This document shows positions 25,252 through 33,827 of a stretch of 64,000 nt of DNA, piece after piece (positions within the stretch are counted from its first letter, which is position 1; the number at the start of each line of letters is the position of its first letter). This DNA comes from DTU098 sp964498525 (GTDB lineage: Bacteria > Bacillota > Desulfotomaculia > Desulfotomaculales > Pelotomaculaceae). Below the pieces are notes generated by a model. The model did no database searches. It had not been told where the DNA came from and saw nothing but the letters and a program-made list of their open reading frames with translations. The position numbers and the translations under genes were made by a program. The DNA lies in NCBI GenBank assembly GCA_964498525.1, contig CAZCGU010000004.1:62001-126000 (forward strand). Direction: 5' to 3'.

Positions 25252-26247
25252 TTAATCAGCCAATTTAAATAATATTTTTCCTTCATCATCAATCTTAATA
25301 ACCATATTCTGGTTACATAAATAGATCAGGTGACTTACTGCTTCACACCCGGCAAAATATTTTTGGAGCGCCGGGAACTGTTCCCAAGAAGTATATTTTA
25401 AATCCCAGGTCATTTTGCTGGCCACGTCATAAGCGTTCATGCTGCATTTTCCCAGGATTTTTAAAACTTCCTTCAGCCTGACTTCGTGATGGTGTTTTAA
25501 TTCCTGGATCCTTAAGTGAACATTATCAATTAAATTTCTATGGGCGGGCAAAACCAGTCCTATGTCCATTTGGGCGACTTTATCAAGGCTTTTTAAGTAG
25601 CTTCCCAGGGGATCCCTGGACCACTTGGTTATTTTGATAGTTGGCGTAATTTGATCGAGAATGTGGTCACCGGAAACCAAAAACTTTTTATTGACCTCGT
25701 AAAGACATATATGGCCCGGGGTATGGCCCGGGGTTTCCACGCACTTGAAAACATAATCGCCCACCCGGATCAGCTGATTCTCCTTGACAATATAGAACAG
25801 TTGTACTTTGCCGATATTTTGTTCCCTGGCAGGATGCTCGTAAATGGCTTGATAGGCTTCCTCCAACGGGAATCCGTGTAATATCAGCAATTTTTGCATC
25901 TCATTCAGGAATTCAGATGTCCCGGTACAGTTAGGAACGCAACAGTTGATTAGGTGGGCGTCCAGGTTGCTGCAGTATACCCTGGTGAGATCAGAAGCTA
26001 AAAACGAGACCAGACCGGAGTGATCGGCATGCATGTGGGTGATAAAAAAGTCTGTTTCCTCTAAATTAACCTCCAGACTCCTCAGTCCGTTAAGCATTGC
26101 GACTTTGCATTCCTCATGGTTAAATCCCGTATCTATAAGCAGATCCCGTTTCCCGCCCTTGATAAGATATGAGTTTAATAACTTCAGGGGGTTTCCCGGC
26201 AGAGGGATTTCCATAAGATAAATATTGGGCAGAACTTCTTTAATCAT
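25252..26247 (-). CDS. Metallo-beta-lactamase fold hydrolase (paralogue 2)
   Basis: 331 residues with the same layout as the protein at 21295-22278: THMHADHSG near residue 70, GHTPGHICLYE near 185, SGDHILDQ near 205 and LPAHRNLI near 245, so the metal site is complete. The C-terminal domain has the shared DLKYTSWEQFPALQKYFA block. Four cysteines near residue 100-108 (LINCCVPNCTG) are not shared with paralogue 1. A thioesterase or lactonase role is likely by family; the substrate is unknown. It follows the AOR gene, 142 bp away, and may be cotranscribed with it. Confidence 0.85.
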   Translation of the reverse strand: MIKEVLPNIYLMEIPLPGNPLKLLNSYLIKGGKRDLLIDTGFNHEECKVAMLNGLRSLEVNLEETDFFITHMHADHSGLVSFLASDLTRVYCSNLDAHLINCCVPNCTGTSEFLNEMQKLLILHGFPLEEAYQAIYEHPAREQNIGKVQLFYIVKENQLIRVGDYVFKCVETPGHTPGHICLYEVNKKFLVSGDHILDQITPTIKITKWSRDPLGSYLKSLDKVAQMDIGLVLPAHRNLIDNVHLRIQELKHHHEVRLKEVLKILGKCSMNAYDVASKMTWDLKYTSWEQFPALQKYFAGCEAVSHLIYLCNQNMVIKIDDEGKILFKLAD

Positions 26248-26389
26248 TTCCTGACAACTCCAATCACGTATTTCTTTGATCCTGTCTTCTAAATTGTTTC
26301 TGGCTGTCCCTGCCGCTTGCCCCTAAAATAAGCTATTTCCAGGCCCGGATAACTATTACAGTTTACCCCGGCTATAAACCCCGGGACTG

Positions 26390-28255
26390 CTAATTGTTGC
26401 CGCCCTGGCCGAAGGTCCATCCCCGGGCCGCGAAATAACGCCGCAGCACTTCATCAATAACTTCCCGTTGAAGTGGTTGTTTTATTCCCGACTGTACAGG
26501 CAGGGGTTCGTTGTAAAAACGGTCGGGGAAAACATATTCCCCTATTTCCTCACCTTCCCGCAGGTTGAATTGATGCTGAAGATCCCATATCCTGGCAGAT
26601 ACGTCCATAACCTCCTGTGCCGTATAAGGGTGGCCTGTTAATGCTGTCAGGGCCCTGGCGTAAAACCCCGCCCCCAGCGTCCTGTGTACGGGCGGTCTGA
26701 TACAAAGGCCCGTGGAATTGATGATTGTAATAAGATCCTCGGCGTATTTCGCCATCCCGGGGATGTCAACTTTAGAAGGGGGGTCGCCGAATATTTCCTT
26801 CTTTAAGTCTTCCGGCATATCCAGGTTAGATATTAGTTCCACCGGAACGGCAATCTTCTCCTCAAAGGGATTGATTACCTCACCCAATACATTATCAACC
26901 GGCGACCTGGTCCGAAGATGGTCCCCGCACCTGGTATTGGTCAGATACCCGAGCATCCACACATCCCACTTTCCCCGGGGATCCCTGACGGGCATCTCCA
27001 CACCTTTAATTTGCATGGCATAGGGTTCGCTGCCGGGAATATTCCCGGCAGCTCTTTTAATTCCTTCCGCCAGCAGTGCGCCGATACCCCGCCTTTCACC
27101 AATGCTTTTCAAAAGCTCCAATATACCCTGATAATTGCCCCATTCCACAGGTACTTCCCTGCCGGATTTGCCCAGCAATCCGTTCTGGTTGGCTTCTATG
27201 GCAAAAGCGATTACACCGGAGGCGGAAATTAAATCCATACCATACAAGTTACATATTTCCGTGCACTTCAACATTTCGGCATTTTCCTTAATTCCCAGTT
27301 TGGCGCCGAATTCCAAAAGAGAGCTTACCTCCAGGCCTTTATACTCATATCCCCGGTATTCACCGTCTTTTACCTTTGTCCAGTGGGTGCAGGCAATGGG
27401 GCAGGAAAAACAAGCCAGATCCTTCTCTTTGCAATTCTTTTCAAAAACTTTGCGCCCCCGGGTTTCCACCCAGTCACTAAAAGACCCGCTGGTGAAATTG
27501 TGCCCCGGAAGCGCCCCAATTTTATTATAGGGGTCCCCCACCACCATACTGCCGTAGCGCCTGGTGTAGCCGAAGGATTCGTGGTTTATGACCTTTTTAA
27601 AAGCTTCCGTCATGATTTTAGCATAACTGCGGCGGTCCGCCACCCGGATCTCACCCGTACCGCGTACAGCAATAGCTTTTAAATTTTTGCTGCCCATTAC
27701 GGCTCCCATTCCTGTCCTGCCCCAGGCGCCGTGACAGTTATTCTGAACTGAGGCAAACCGGACAAGTTTTTCCCCGGCGGGACCGATGCTGGCAATCTGA
27801 AAATCCTTTCCCTTTTCCCGTCTGAACCAATCAACTGTTTCATGGGTATTTAAACCCCAGAGGTGGGTTGCGTCCTCAATCTTAATCTGATCATTATCTA
27901 TAATCAGATAAACCGGCGCCGTACTTTTTCCTTTCAACACAATATGGCTGTAACCCGCAAACTTCAAGGCCGCCCCCCACAGCCCGCCGCTGTTGCTTGT
28001 ACCAAACCTGCCGCTCAAAGGGGATTTGGCTGTAAGTTCAGTGCGCGCAGCAGTGGGCAAAAGGGTTCCCACAAAGGTCCCCGCGCCAAAAATCAGGATA
28101 TTATCAGGTCCCAGGGGATCCGCGCCAACAGGGATTAAATCATACAATAGTTTTGTGTTTACCCCCAGTCCCCCCAAAAAGTCCCTGTGCAGAAAGGTTG
28201 CATCTCCCAGATTGATCTTTTTTTCAGTCAGATCAATTTCAATTAACTTAAACAT
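26390..28255 (-). CDS. aor: Aldehyde ferredoxin oxidoreductase (tungsten/molybdenum)
   Basis: 621 residues from the ATG at 28255, which overlaps the ferredoxin stop by 8 bp; the longer frame is not credible. AOR features are visible: the N-terminal pterin-binding domain with FGAGTFVGTLLPTAARTELTAKSPLSG near 60-90, GRTGMGAVMGSKNLKAIAV near 180, and cluster ligands CFSCPIAC near 295 plus CGDH near 480. The enzyme oxidises aldehydes to acids, or the reverse, using ferredoxin and a bis-pyranopterin W or Mo cofactor. The coupled ferredoxin gene upstream supports this. The exact aldehyde is unknown. Confidence 0.92.
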   Translation of the reverse strand: MFKLIEIDLTEKKINLGDATFLHRDFLGGLGVNTKLLYDLIPVGADPLGPDNILIFGAGTFVGTLLPTAARTELTAKSPLSGRFGTSNSGGLWGAALKFAGYSHIVLKGKSTAPVYLIIDNDQIKIEDATHLWGLNTHETVDWFRREKGKDFQIASIGPAGEKLVRFASVQNNCHGAWGRTGMGAVMGSKNLKAIAVRGTGEIRVADRRSYAKIMTEAFKKVINHESFGYTRRYGSMVVGDPYNKIGALPGHNFTSGSFSDWVETRGRKVFEKNCKEKDLACFSCPIACTHWTKVKDGEYRGYEYKGLEVSSLLEFGAKLGIKENAEMLKCTEICNLYGMDLISASGVIAFAIEANQNGLLGKSGREVPVEWGNYQGILELLKSIGERRGIGALLAEGIKRAAGNIPGSEPYAMQIKGVEMPVRDPRGKWDVWMLGYLTNTRCGDHLRTRSPVDNVLGEVINPFEEKIAVPVELISNLDMPEDLKKEIFGDPPSKVDIPGMAKYAEDLITIINSTGLCIRPPVHRTLGAGFYARALTALTGHPYTAQEVMDVSARIWDLQHQFNLREGEEIGEYVFPDRFYNEPLPVQSGIKQPLQREVIDEVLRRYFAARGWTFGQGGNN

Positions 28256-28502
28256 CGTCCCGGCCTCTTTCCTTAACCAGAGCTTTGCTGATACAGTAGG
28301 CTGCGCATAGACCGCACCCTTTGCAGCTTTGTTCAATTTCAATCCTGAAACTATTTTCCGCCAGATCCTTGCTTTCTACCTTAATATGGGAACGTTCGGG
28401 CTGAAAACTCTCCCCGTTAGCCCAGGAACAAATCATCTGGCAAATACGGCATCCCACGCAGTTTTCTTCGTTTATACTGATCTTCCACTTCAAGTAAAAC
28501 AC
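28248..28502 (-). CDS. 4Fe-4S ferredoxin paired with AOR
   Basis: 84 residues with two cysteine groups: CVGCRICQMICS near residue 15 and CKGCGLCAAYC near 60. The first lacks the usual CP end. Small proteins of this type (AOR beta-like, two-cluster ferredoxins) accompany many bacterial AOR genes and carry its electrons. The stop overlaps the AOR start, so the two are translated together. It is the first gene of the unit. Confidence 0.88.
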   Translation of the reverse strand: MFYLKWKISINEENCVGCRICQMICSWANGESFQPERSHIKVESKDLAENSFRIEIEQSCKGCGLCAAYCISKALVKERGRDDV

Positions 28503-28713
28503 CTTCCAACAAGCAAATTGTCTGCCTCAAGAAACTTGAAATGTGTTTCTTTGTTATTAAAAACTGTTACACACGTTGCAAAAACACGAAATCATTGTAT
28601 TGAATTAATTTTCTGTTACTATTTTTAATTTTAACATTTGAAAATACGTTAAATAAATATTATATTGCAATTATAGTTATAGTAACTGCTAATAAATTCT
28701 TTGTTAGATCCCT

Positions 28714-30054
28714 TTACCTTTTATTGCTTTTACACCAGATTCCCAGCTCTTGTGCGCTTCTGATAAGATCTTCCCGGAAATCCGGATGAGCAATGGCAAT
28801 CAGGGCCTCCGCCCTTTGCCACAGGGCTTTACCCTTCAGGGAGGCAATCCCGTACTCGGTAACCACGCAGGGTGCAATTCCCCGGTGAATGGTTACAGCT
28901 GAACCCGGTTCCAGGGTCGGCCTGATCCGGGAAAATATCCTACCGCCGCTGCCGCAGGTTGAGGTCATACAGATAAAGCCCTTGCCGCCCTTTGAGCGGA
29001 AAGCCCCCTGGGCAAAACAAATTGCGCCCCCGGTGCCGCTAATCTGCCTGCTGCCCGCAGATTCCGAATTTATTTGACCGGATAGATCCACATCTATACA
29101 GCTGTTTATGGAGACAAATTTGTCCAATTGACCGATAACGCAGGGATCGTTGGTATAATTTACTGGTTTAAACAGACACATTGGGTTGTCATCTATAAAA
29201 TCATAGGTTTTTTTGGTACCCAGTGCTATTGTGGCCACTATTTTATATCTGTCAATGTTTTTCCTTGCACCTGTTATCAGCCCCTTTTCTACCATGTCCA
29301 CCATGGAGTCAACAAACATTTCCGTGTGGATCCCCAGATCCTTTAAACCGGAGCCGGCAATCATATCCCCCACTGCATTGGGCATGCCGCCGATGCCCAG
29401 TTGCAGGCAGCAGCCGTCTTCAAGTTGACCGATAACTAACGAGGCAATTTTTTTGTGGGTTTCATCCGGCTTTACAGCAGTCGCCTCTGCCACCGGATAG
29501 TCCGCTTCCACAATATAATCTACTTTAGAAATATGAATGGCTTCCTCCTGTCCCAGGCAGCGGGGTATTCTGGGGTTTACTTCCAGGATAATTATTTTAG
29601 CTTTTTCACAAATAGCCATGGTATGCGAGACCTGAGGTCCAAAATTAAAAAAGCCGTGCCTGTCCATCGCTGTTACCGGAATCATGGCTACGTCAACATC
29701 AATATACTTGCGGTAATATTCGGGCAGTTCATGATAAACAATGGGCATGTACGATGCGAGTCCCCGATCACTCAGTTTGCGTTCATAATTGCTGAAATGC
29801 CAGCCGTTATAGATAAAATGCTCCCTGCCGGGATCAGCCACAACTACCTCCGGATACCCGGTGGCACGTGTTGTGCCTCGAATTTTCACATCCGCAAGCT
29901 CATTCTTGCGCGCGGCCAAAGCCTTGTCCAGCACAACCGAGGAACCGGAGAATGAACCGTATTCCACCCAGTCGCCTGACTTAACAACCTTAACGGCTTC
30001 TTCCGGCGTTACCAGTTTTCTGCCGTATTCTTCTTTAAAGCTCAAAACACTCAC
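28714..30054 (-). CDS. Acetyl-CoA hydrolase/transferase family (4-hydroxybutyrate CoA-transferase-like)
   Basis: 446 residues. The fold of butyryl-CoA:acetate/4-hydroxybutyrate CoA-transferases is indicated by GSFSGSSVVLDKALAARK near 35, GDMI...LGIHTEMFVDSMVDMVEKG near 235, SCGSGGRIFSRIRPTLEPGSAVTIHRG near 375 and the end TEYGIASLKGKALWQRAEALIAIAHPDFRE. Members swap CoA between acyl groups through a glutamyl-CoA intermediate. It could activate the acid made by AOR, whose operon lies downstream on the same strand. Confidence 0.85.
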   Translation of the reverse strand: MSVLSFKEEYGRKLVTPEEAVKVVKSGDWVEYGSFSGSSVVLDKALAARKNELADVKIRGTTRATGYPEVVVADPGREHFIYNGWHFSNYERKLSDRGLASYMPIVYHELPEYYRKYIDVDVAMIPVTAMDRHGFFNFGPQVSHTMAICEKAKIIILEVNPRIPRCLGQEEAIHISKVDYIVEADYPVAEATAVKPDETHKKIASLVIGQLEDGCCLQLGIGGMPNAVGDMIAGSGLKDLGIHTEMFVDSMVDMVEKGLITGARKNIDRYKIVATIALGTKKTYDFIDDNPMCLFKPVNYTNDPCVIGQLDKFVSINSCIDVDLSGQINSESAGSRQISGTGGAICFAQGAFRSKGGKGFICMTSTCGSGGRIFSRIRPTLEPGSAVTIHRGIAPCVVTEYGIASLKGKALWQRAEALIAIAHPDFREDLIRSAQELGIWCKSNKR

Positions 30055-30204
30055 TCCCTCTATAATCTCCTAAGCGGTGGTCCAGGTCTGACCAAGTTAT
30101 GTAATTGAATCCCAATGATTTGCGGTTATAGCAACAACCGTGTAATCAATAAATTTTCCCTTAATACCCCTGATACAGGCAAACATAAGGCTGAGCCGCG
30201 ATCA

Positions 30205-30236
30205 GATAAGAGAGACGAGTTTCCGTCCCTCTTATC
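30205..30236. repeat. Imperfect hairpin between two minus-strand genes
   Basis: GATAAGAG...CTCTTATC forms an 8-bp stem extended by a mostly paired inner segment (GACG / CCGTC). It lies 109 bp behind the cysteine desulfurase stop and lacks a T-tract. The inner GAGAGACGA recalls the hairpin at 33753-33782. Confidence 0.5.
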
Positions 30237-30344
30237 CCAGTTCAACCTGATGCATTTACCATTACCCATCCTTTAACACATCTTATTTTTTATCCCCGGA
30301 CCCGCGGACCCTTTCACGCGGCAGTTGCTTTTCCTCCGCCCACC

Positions 30345-31499
30345 CTAGCCAAAGGACGCCCCGGGTCTGAGCTTTTCGATTATCCGGGGCATCATGTTGA
30401 TAAATTCGTCCACATCTTTTTCCGTGTTGCCCCTGCCCAGGGTCAGGCGAAGCGATCCCAGCGCCGCAGTACGGGGAACACCCATGGCCAGAAGTACGTG
30501 GGACGGGTCCACAGATCCCGTGTTGCAGGCCGAACCGCTAGACGCGGCAACCCCATGCATATCCAGGTTCAACAACATGGTTCCCCCATCAATAAATTCA
30601 AAAATAAAGTTTACGTTATTGGGTAAGCGCCGGATCGGGTGTCCGCAAAGTTCTACATGGTCAATACTTTCCGTAATTCCTTTGATAAGTTTATCCCGTA
30701 AAATAGTTAAACGGCTGTTTTCCTCCTCCAAATTCCGGACCGCAATTTCCGCAGCCTTGCCCAGGGCCACAATACCCGGTACATTTTCTGTTCCAGGCCT
30801 CCGTTCCCGTTCCTGCCCGCCGCCAAAATTATAGGGACGCCAGTTGATTCCCTGTTTTATATACAAAGCGCCGATTCCTTTGGGGGCATTGATCTTATGA
30901 CCGGATATAGAAAGAAGATCCGTCTTAAGTTCACTTACGTTAACCGGTATTTTGCCCATACTCTGCACCGCATCGGTGTGAAAGAGGATCCCTTTTTCCC
31001 TGGCTATTTCCCCTATTTCGGGAATGGGTTGAATTGTTCCAACTTCATTGTTGGCATGCATAACCGTAATTAAGACGGTATTGTCCTTAACGGCGTCCGC
31101 CACGTCCCGGGGGCTGACCATACCGTAAGCGTCCACGGGCAAAACAGTTATTTCAAAACCCTCTTTCTCAAGGGCTTTGCAGGTATGCAAAACAGCATGG
31201 TGCTCCACAGCTGTGGTAATAATATGGTTGCCTTTTTTCCGGTTGGCGTAAGCAGCTCCCTTAATCGCCAGGTGGTCGGATTCGGTGCCGCCGCTGGTAA
31301 AAACGACTTCTTCCTTTTTCGCGCCTATGCTGACCGCTACCTTCGCCCTGGCCCCGTTAACAGCCCTTTTGGCCTCCCTCCCGAAGGAATGGATGCTGGA
31401 GGGATTGCCAAAAATACCAGTTACATAACGGAACATTTCTTGGGCTACATCCGGATGAACCGGCGTTGTAGCGCTGTGATCAAAATAAATTTTACTCAT
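30345..31499 (-). CDS. Cysteine desulfurase (IscS/NifS family)
   Basis: 384 residues from ATG 31499 behind AGGAGGGC. PLP-enzyme motifs: FTSGGTESDHLAIKG near 70, the PLP-binding lysine in SISGHKINAPKG near 205, and the catalytic loop cysteine in ASSGSACNTGSVDPSHVL near 325. It releases sulfur (or selenium) from cysteine for cofactor assembly. It sits next to the molybdenum hydroxylase maturation genes, so supplying the sulfido or seleno ligand of the Mo cofactor is a reasonable inference. No IscU/NifU gene is adjacent. Confidence 0.9.
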   Translation of the reverse strand: MSKIYFDHSATTPVHPDVAQEMFRYVTGIFGNPSSIHSFGREAKRAVNGARAKVAVSIGAKKEEVVFTSGGTESDHLAIKGAAYANRKKGNHIITTAVEHHAVLHTCKALEKEGFEITVLPVDAYGMVSPRDVADAVKDNTVLITVMHANNEVGTIQPIPEIGEIAREKGILFHTDAVQSMGKIPVNVSELKTDLLSISGHKINAPKGIGALYIKQGINWRPYNFGGGQERERRPGTENVPGIVALGKAAEIAVRNLEEENSRLTILRDKLIKGITESIDHVELCGHPIRRLPNNVNFIFEFIDGGTMLLNLDMHGVAASSGSACNTGSVDPSHVLLAMGVPRTAALGSLRLTLGRGNTEKDVDEFINMMPRIIEKLRPGASFG

Positions 31500-31502
31500 C
31501 AA

Positions 31503-32119
31503 GCCCTCCTAAATTGCTCCGTACGGTTGTATCCCCGGAAAACCCACGAGATACATTGGAGTAATGCCGCCTTCAGCGTTAAGACTGTTAAATACTAAAC
31601 AGGGGCGAATCAAAGACCACCCCGGAAGGGGCCGTTGGCCCGGGTTCCCAACTGATTCTGGCAACTGACCTGGTTCCAGGCACGTTGCCGGTCCAGCGAC
31701 CGGCTCAACCTGATTTAAAACCCCGCTTTTATTTGGGAACCGGCTGCCCGGAAACGGACTGCTGAAGGGTAATGTTCAGGGGATATTTACCTGTCCGACT
31801 CCTTTGCGGCGGCACAAAAGCCCTCGCCTGCATACTCCGTTGTTCTCGCATTTATTTCGTGACGCTTGCCGTCTATTTGTTATTAATTATCAACAAAGGC
31901 CCTTGTGCCACCCCAGTTAGGGGACATTGAAACGTGTTTCATTCAATGCAGGTTCCCCGAGGCCCCAACGGATTTAAATCCTCAATTCTTTTTGCGGTGT
32001 TTTACCCTGTAGTCCGGCCTGCATACCGGCCTGTTAAAGCACCCTACCAGCGTTCCGCCCCGTACAACAGCGCAGAGTTCCCTGAATCCTTCGGGCTAAC
32101 TGTTTGGCGGGGCAGTGGC
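31503..32119. other. Intergenic stretch with no supported gene
   Basis: Frames here lack ribosome sites and family signals. The edge near 32120 is the end of the XdhC-like gene. No riboswitch or strong hairpin recognised. Confidence 0.4.
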
Positions 32120-33268
32120 TTACCTGTTATTATTCCCGTTAAAAGCCCCGGTAAAGGTGCTTACCGGCTCGATAAACACTTCCAGATTTCCCCCGCAGGA
32201 CATCCCCTCGGCTGCCGCTATGTCCGCAGTCATGGATACACCGTAGACGCTGGGCGTTCCATCGTCGATTACGTTCAGGGCTTGAAGGCGTACTTCTGAT
32301 TCACCGCAGCATCCGCCGCCAATTGTTCCCAGGGTTCGTCCGTCCCTGTAAACCAGCATTCTAGCTCCTGCTTTACGGGGAGTTGAGCCCCTGGTCCTAA
32401 AAACTGTGGCCAGCGCCGCAGGCGTGTTTTCTAAAGCAGCTTTAATTGCTTCCAGCAAAGCGTCTTTATCGGAGGCGGAAGGCAGTTCACTGTCGTTTAC
32501 CTGGGAATTCTTTTGCGCGCAGTGCTCCGTCAGGGAACCGGCATTTCCGCCGCGCCGGTCTTTGATCATTTCAGCAGCGATGCACACCGCGATTTCAGCC
32601 GGTGTTTGCGCACCGATGTCCAGACCTATGGGCATGTGCACCTTTTCAATTTTTTCTATCTCTATACCGTCCTCTAAGAGTTGCTCTTTGATTGCTTTGA
32701 CCTTGCGCCTGCTGCCGATCATACCAAGATAGGCAATGGGATATCTGATCACCCTGCGCAAGCAATCCATATCGTTCAGATGACCCCTGGTGGCTATCAC
32801 AACATTGCTGGCCGGTCCCAGTCTCAGAACTTTTTCTATATCATCAAAGCTGCAGCAGATACTCTTGCAGATCCCGGTAAAGCGTTCAGGAGAAGCAAAA
32901 TCAGGACGGTCGTCAACAACGGTAACACGAAAGCCAAGCAGGTTTCCGATATTTGCCAGCGGCTGGGCAATGTGCCCCCCGCCGAAAATAATCAGTTCCG
33001 GGGTCTCCAGATAGGGGTCAATCATTACTGTTGCACTTTGTTCCGGCCGGGCTGGATTTACCAGATCCGCCACCATAAACTTGCCTTTTGTCCCATCGTC
33101 CCGAACCAGCTGTTCTGCTTGCTGGTCAAGCCAGGCAAGCTTAAGACTCCCTTTTTTCTCCTTACCCTCGTCCGTCAGCACAATTTTTGCCCCGAGTATA
33201 TCCTCTCCCAGGTTTTCCTGTTCAATTACAGTAACTATGGTCTTTCCTTGCTGCAGGTTTATTTCCAT
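32120..33268 (-). CDS. xdhC: XdhC/CoxI-family molybdenum hydroxylase maturation factor
   Basis: 382 residues from the second ATG (33268), 8 nt behind GGGAGG. Residues about 90-235 form the XdhC Rossmann domain (LIIFGGGHIAQPLANIGNLLGFRVTVVDDR, then AYLGMIGSRRK and GLDIGAQTPAEIAVCIAAEMI). Residues about 265-370 form the XdhC/CoxI domain (RTRGSTPRKAGARMLVYRDG, GTIGGGCCGE). The CoxI part is C-terminal, the reverse of classical XdhC. These proteins bind molybdenum cofactor and deliver its sulfurated form to the hydroxylase, here encoded directly upstream on the same strand. Confidence 0.88.
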   Translation of the reverse strand: MEINLQQGKTIVTVIEQENLGEDILGAKIVLTDEGKEKKGSLKLAWLDQQAEQLVRDDGTKGKFMVADLVNPARPEQSATVMIDPYLETPELIIFGGGHIAQPLANIGNLLGFRVTVVDDRPDFASPERFTGICKSICCSFDDIEKVLRLGPASNVVIATRGHLNDMDCLRRVIRYPIAYLGMIGSRRKVKAIKEQLLEDGIEIEKIEKVHMPIGLDIGAQTPAEIAVCIAAEMIKDRRGGNAGSLTEHCAQKNSQVNDSELPSASDKDALLEAIKAALENTPAALATVFRTRGSTPRKAGARMLVYRDGRTLGTIGGGCCGESEVRLQALNVIDDGTPSVYGVSMTADIAAAEGMSCGGNLEVFIEPVSTFTGAFNGNNNR

Positions 33269-33752
33269 GTTCATTGCCTCCCCCCGGCTAAAATCATTCC
33301 TTAATCAATCCGGAAAATACATCCTTCAAAAACGGCATCCCCACGCCTGGAGGAGCCTGGAATCATAACCACTATAATTTATCCGGTCTGATAAATTCAG
33401 AGCCGGATCACCCCCGGCAAGGCTCCAGGGTGCTTTTATGCATATTTTACTGGCTCCCCGCCGTAACATTTATTATTTCCCTATCTGCTGCAGCCATTCC
33501 CGTAATATTTCAGGTAATACTGCCGCGACGTCATTACAGTTTCCAATATTTTACCCGGTGCCGGAACACTTTTCCCGGCCCGGGAAACCTTTAGCTTCAG
33601 CTTCCTTTTTTCCGGTAAGGCCAAACCGTCCGCAGATCCGGGTTCCCTCATTTACCAGCGGTGCCGCGGCACAATAACAACCTATTATTATATATTTATG
33701 GAAGCGCAGGCTCCAGGGTGTAATTGGGAGGGCGATTTAAAGATAATCTAAT

Positions 33753-33782
33753 AGGTGAGAGACGATCGCTCGTCTCTCACCT
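33753..33782. repeat. 13-bp perfect hairpin behind the hydroxylase operon
   Basis: AGGTGAGAGACGA and its exact complement flank a TCGC loop, 46 bp behind the stop of the large hydroxylase subunit. There is no T-tract. It probably ends or stabilises the hydroxylase mRNA. The remainder of 33275-33827 holds no supported gene. Confidence 0.7.
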
Positions 33783-33827
33783 GTCTTGATCCCTAAAGCC
33801 TTAAGCTTTAATAACTATTTATGCCGT

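Noticed and set aside
28630..28670. Possible further copy of the element upstream of the AOR ferredoxin
   Set aside because: GAAAATA, CGTT and TTATATT occur but with different spacing, and the -10 position does not fit.
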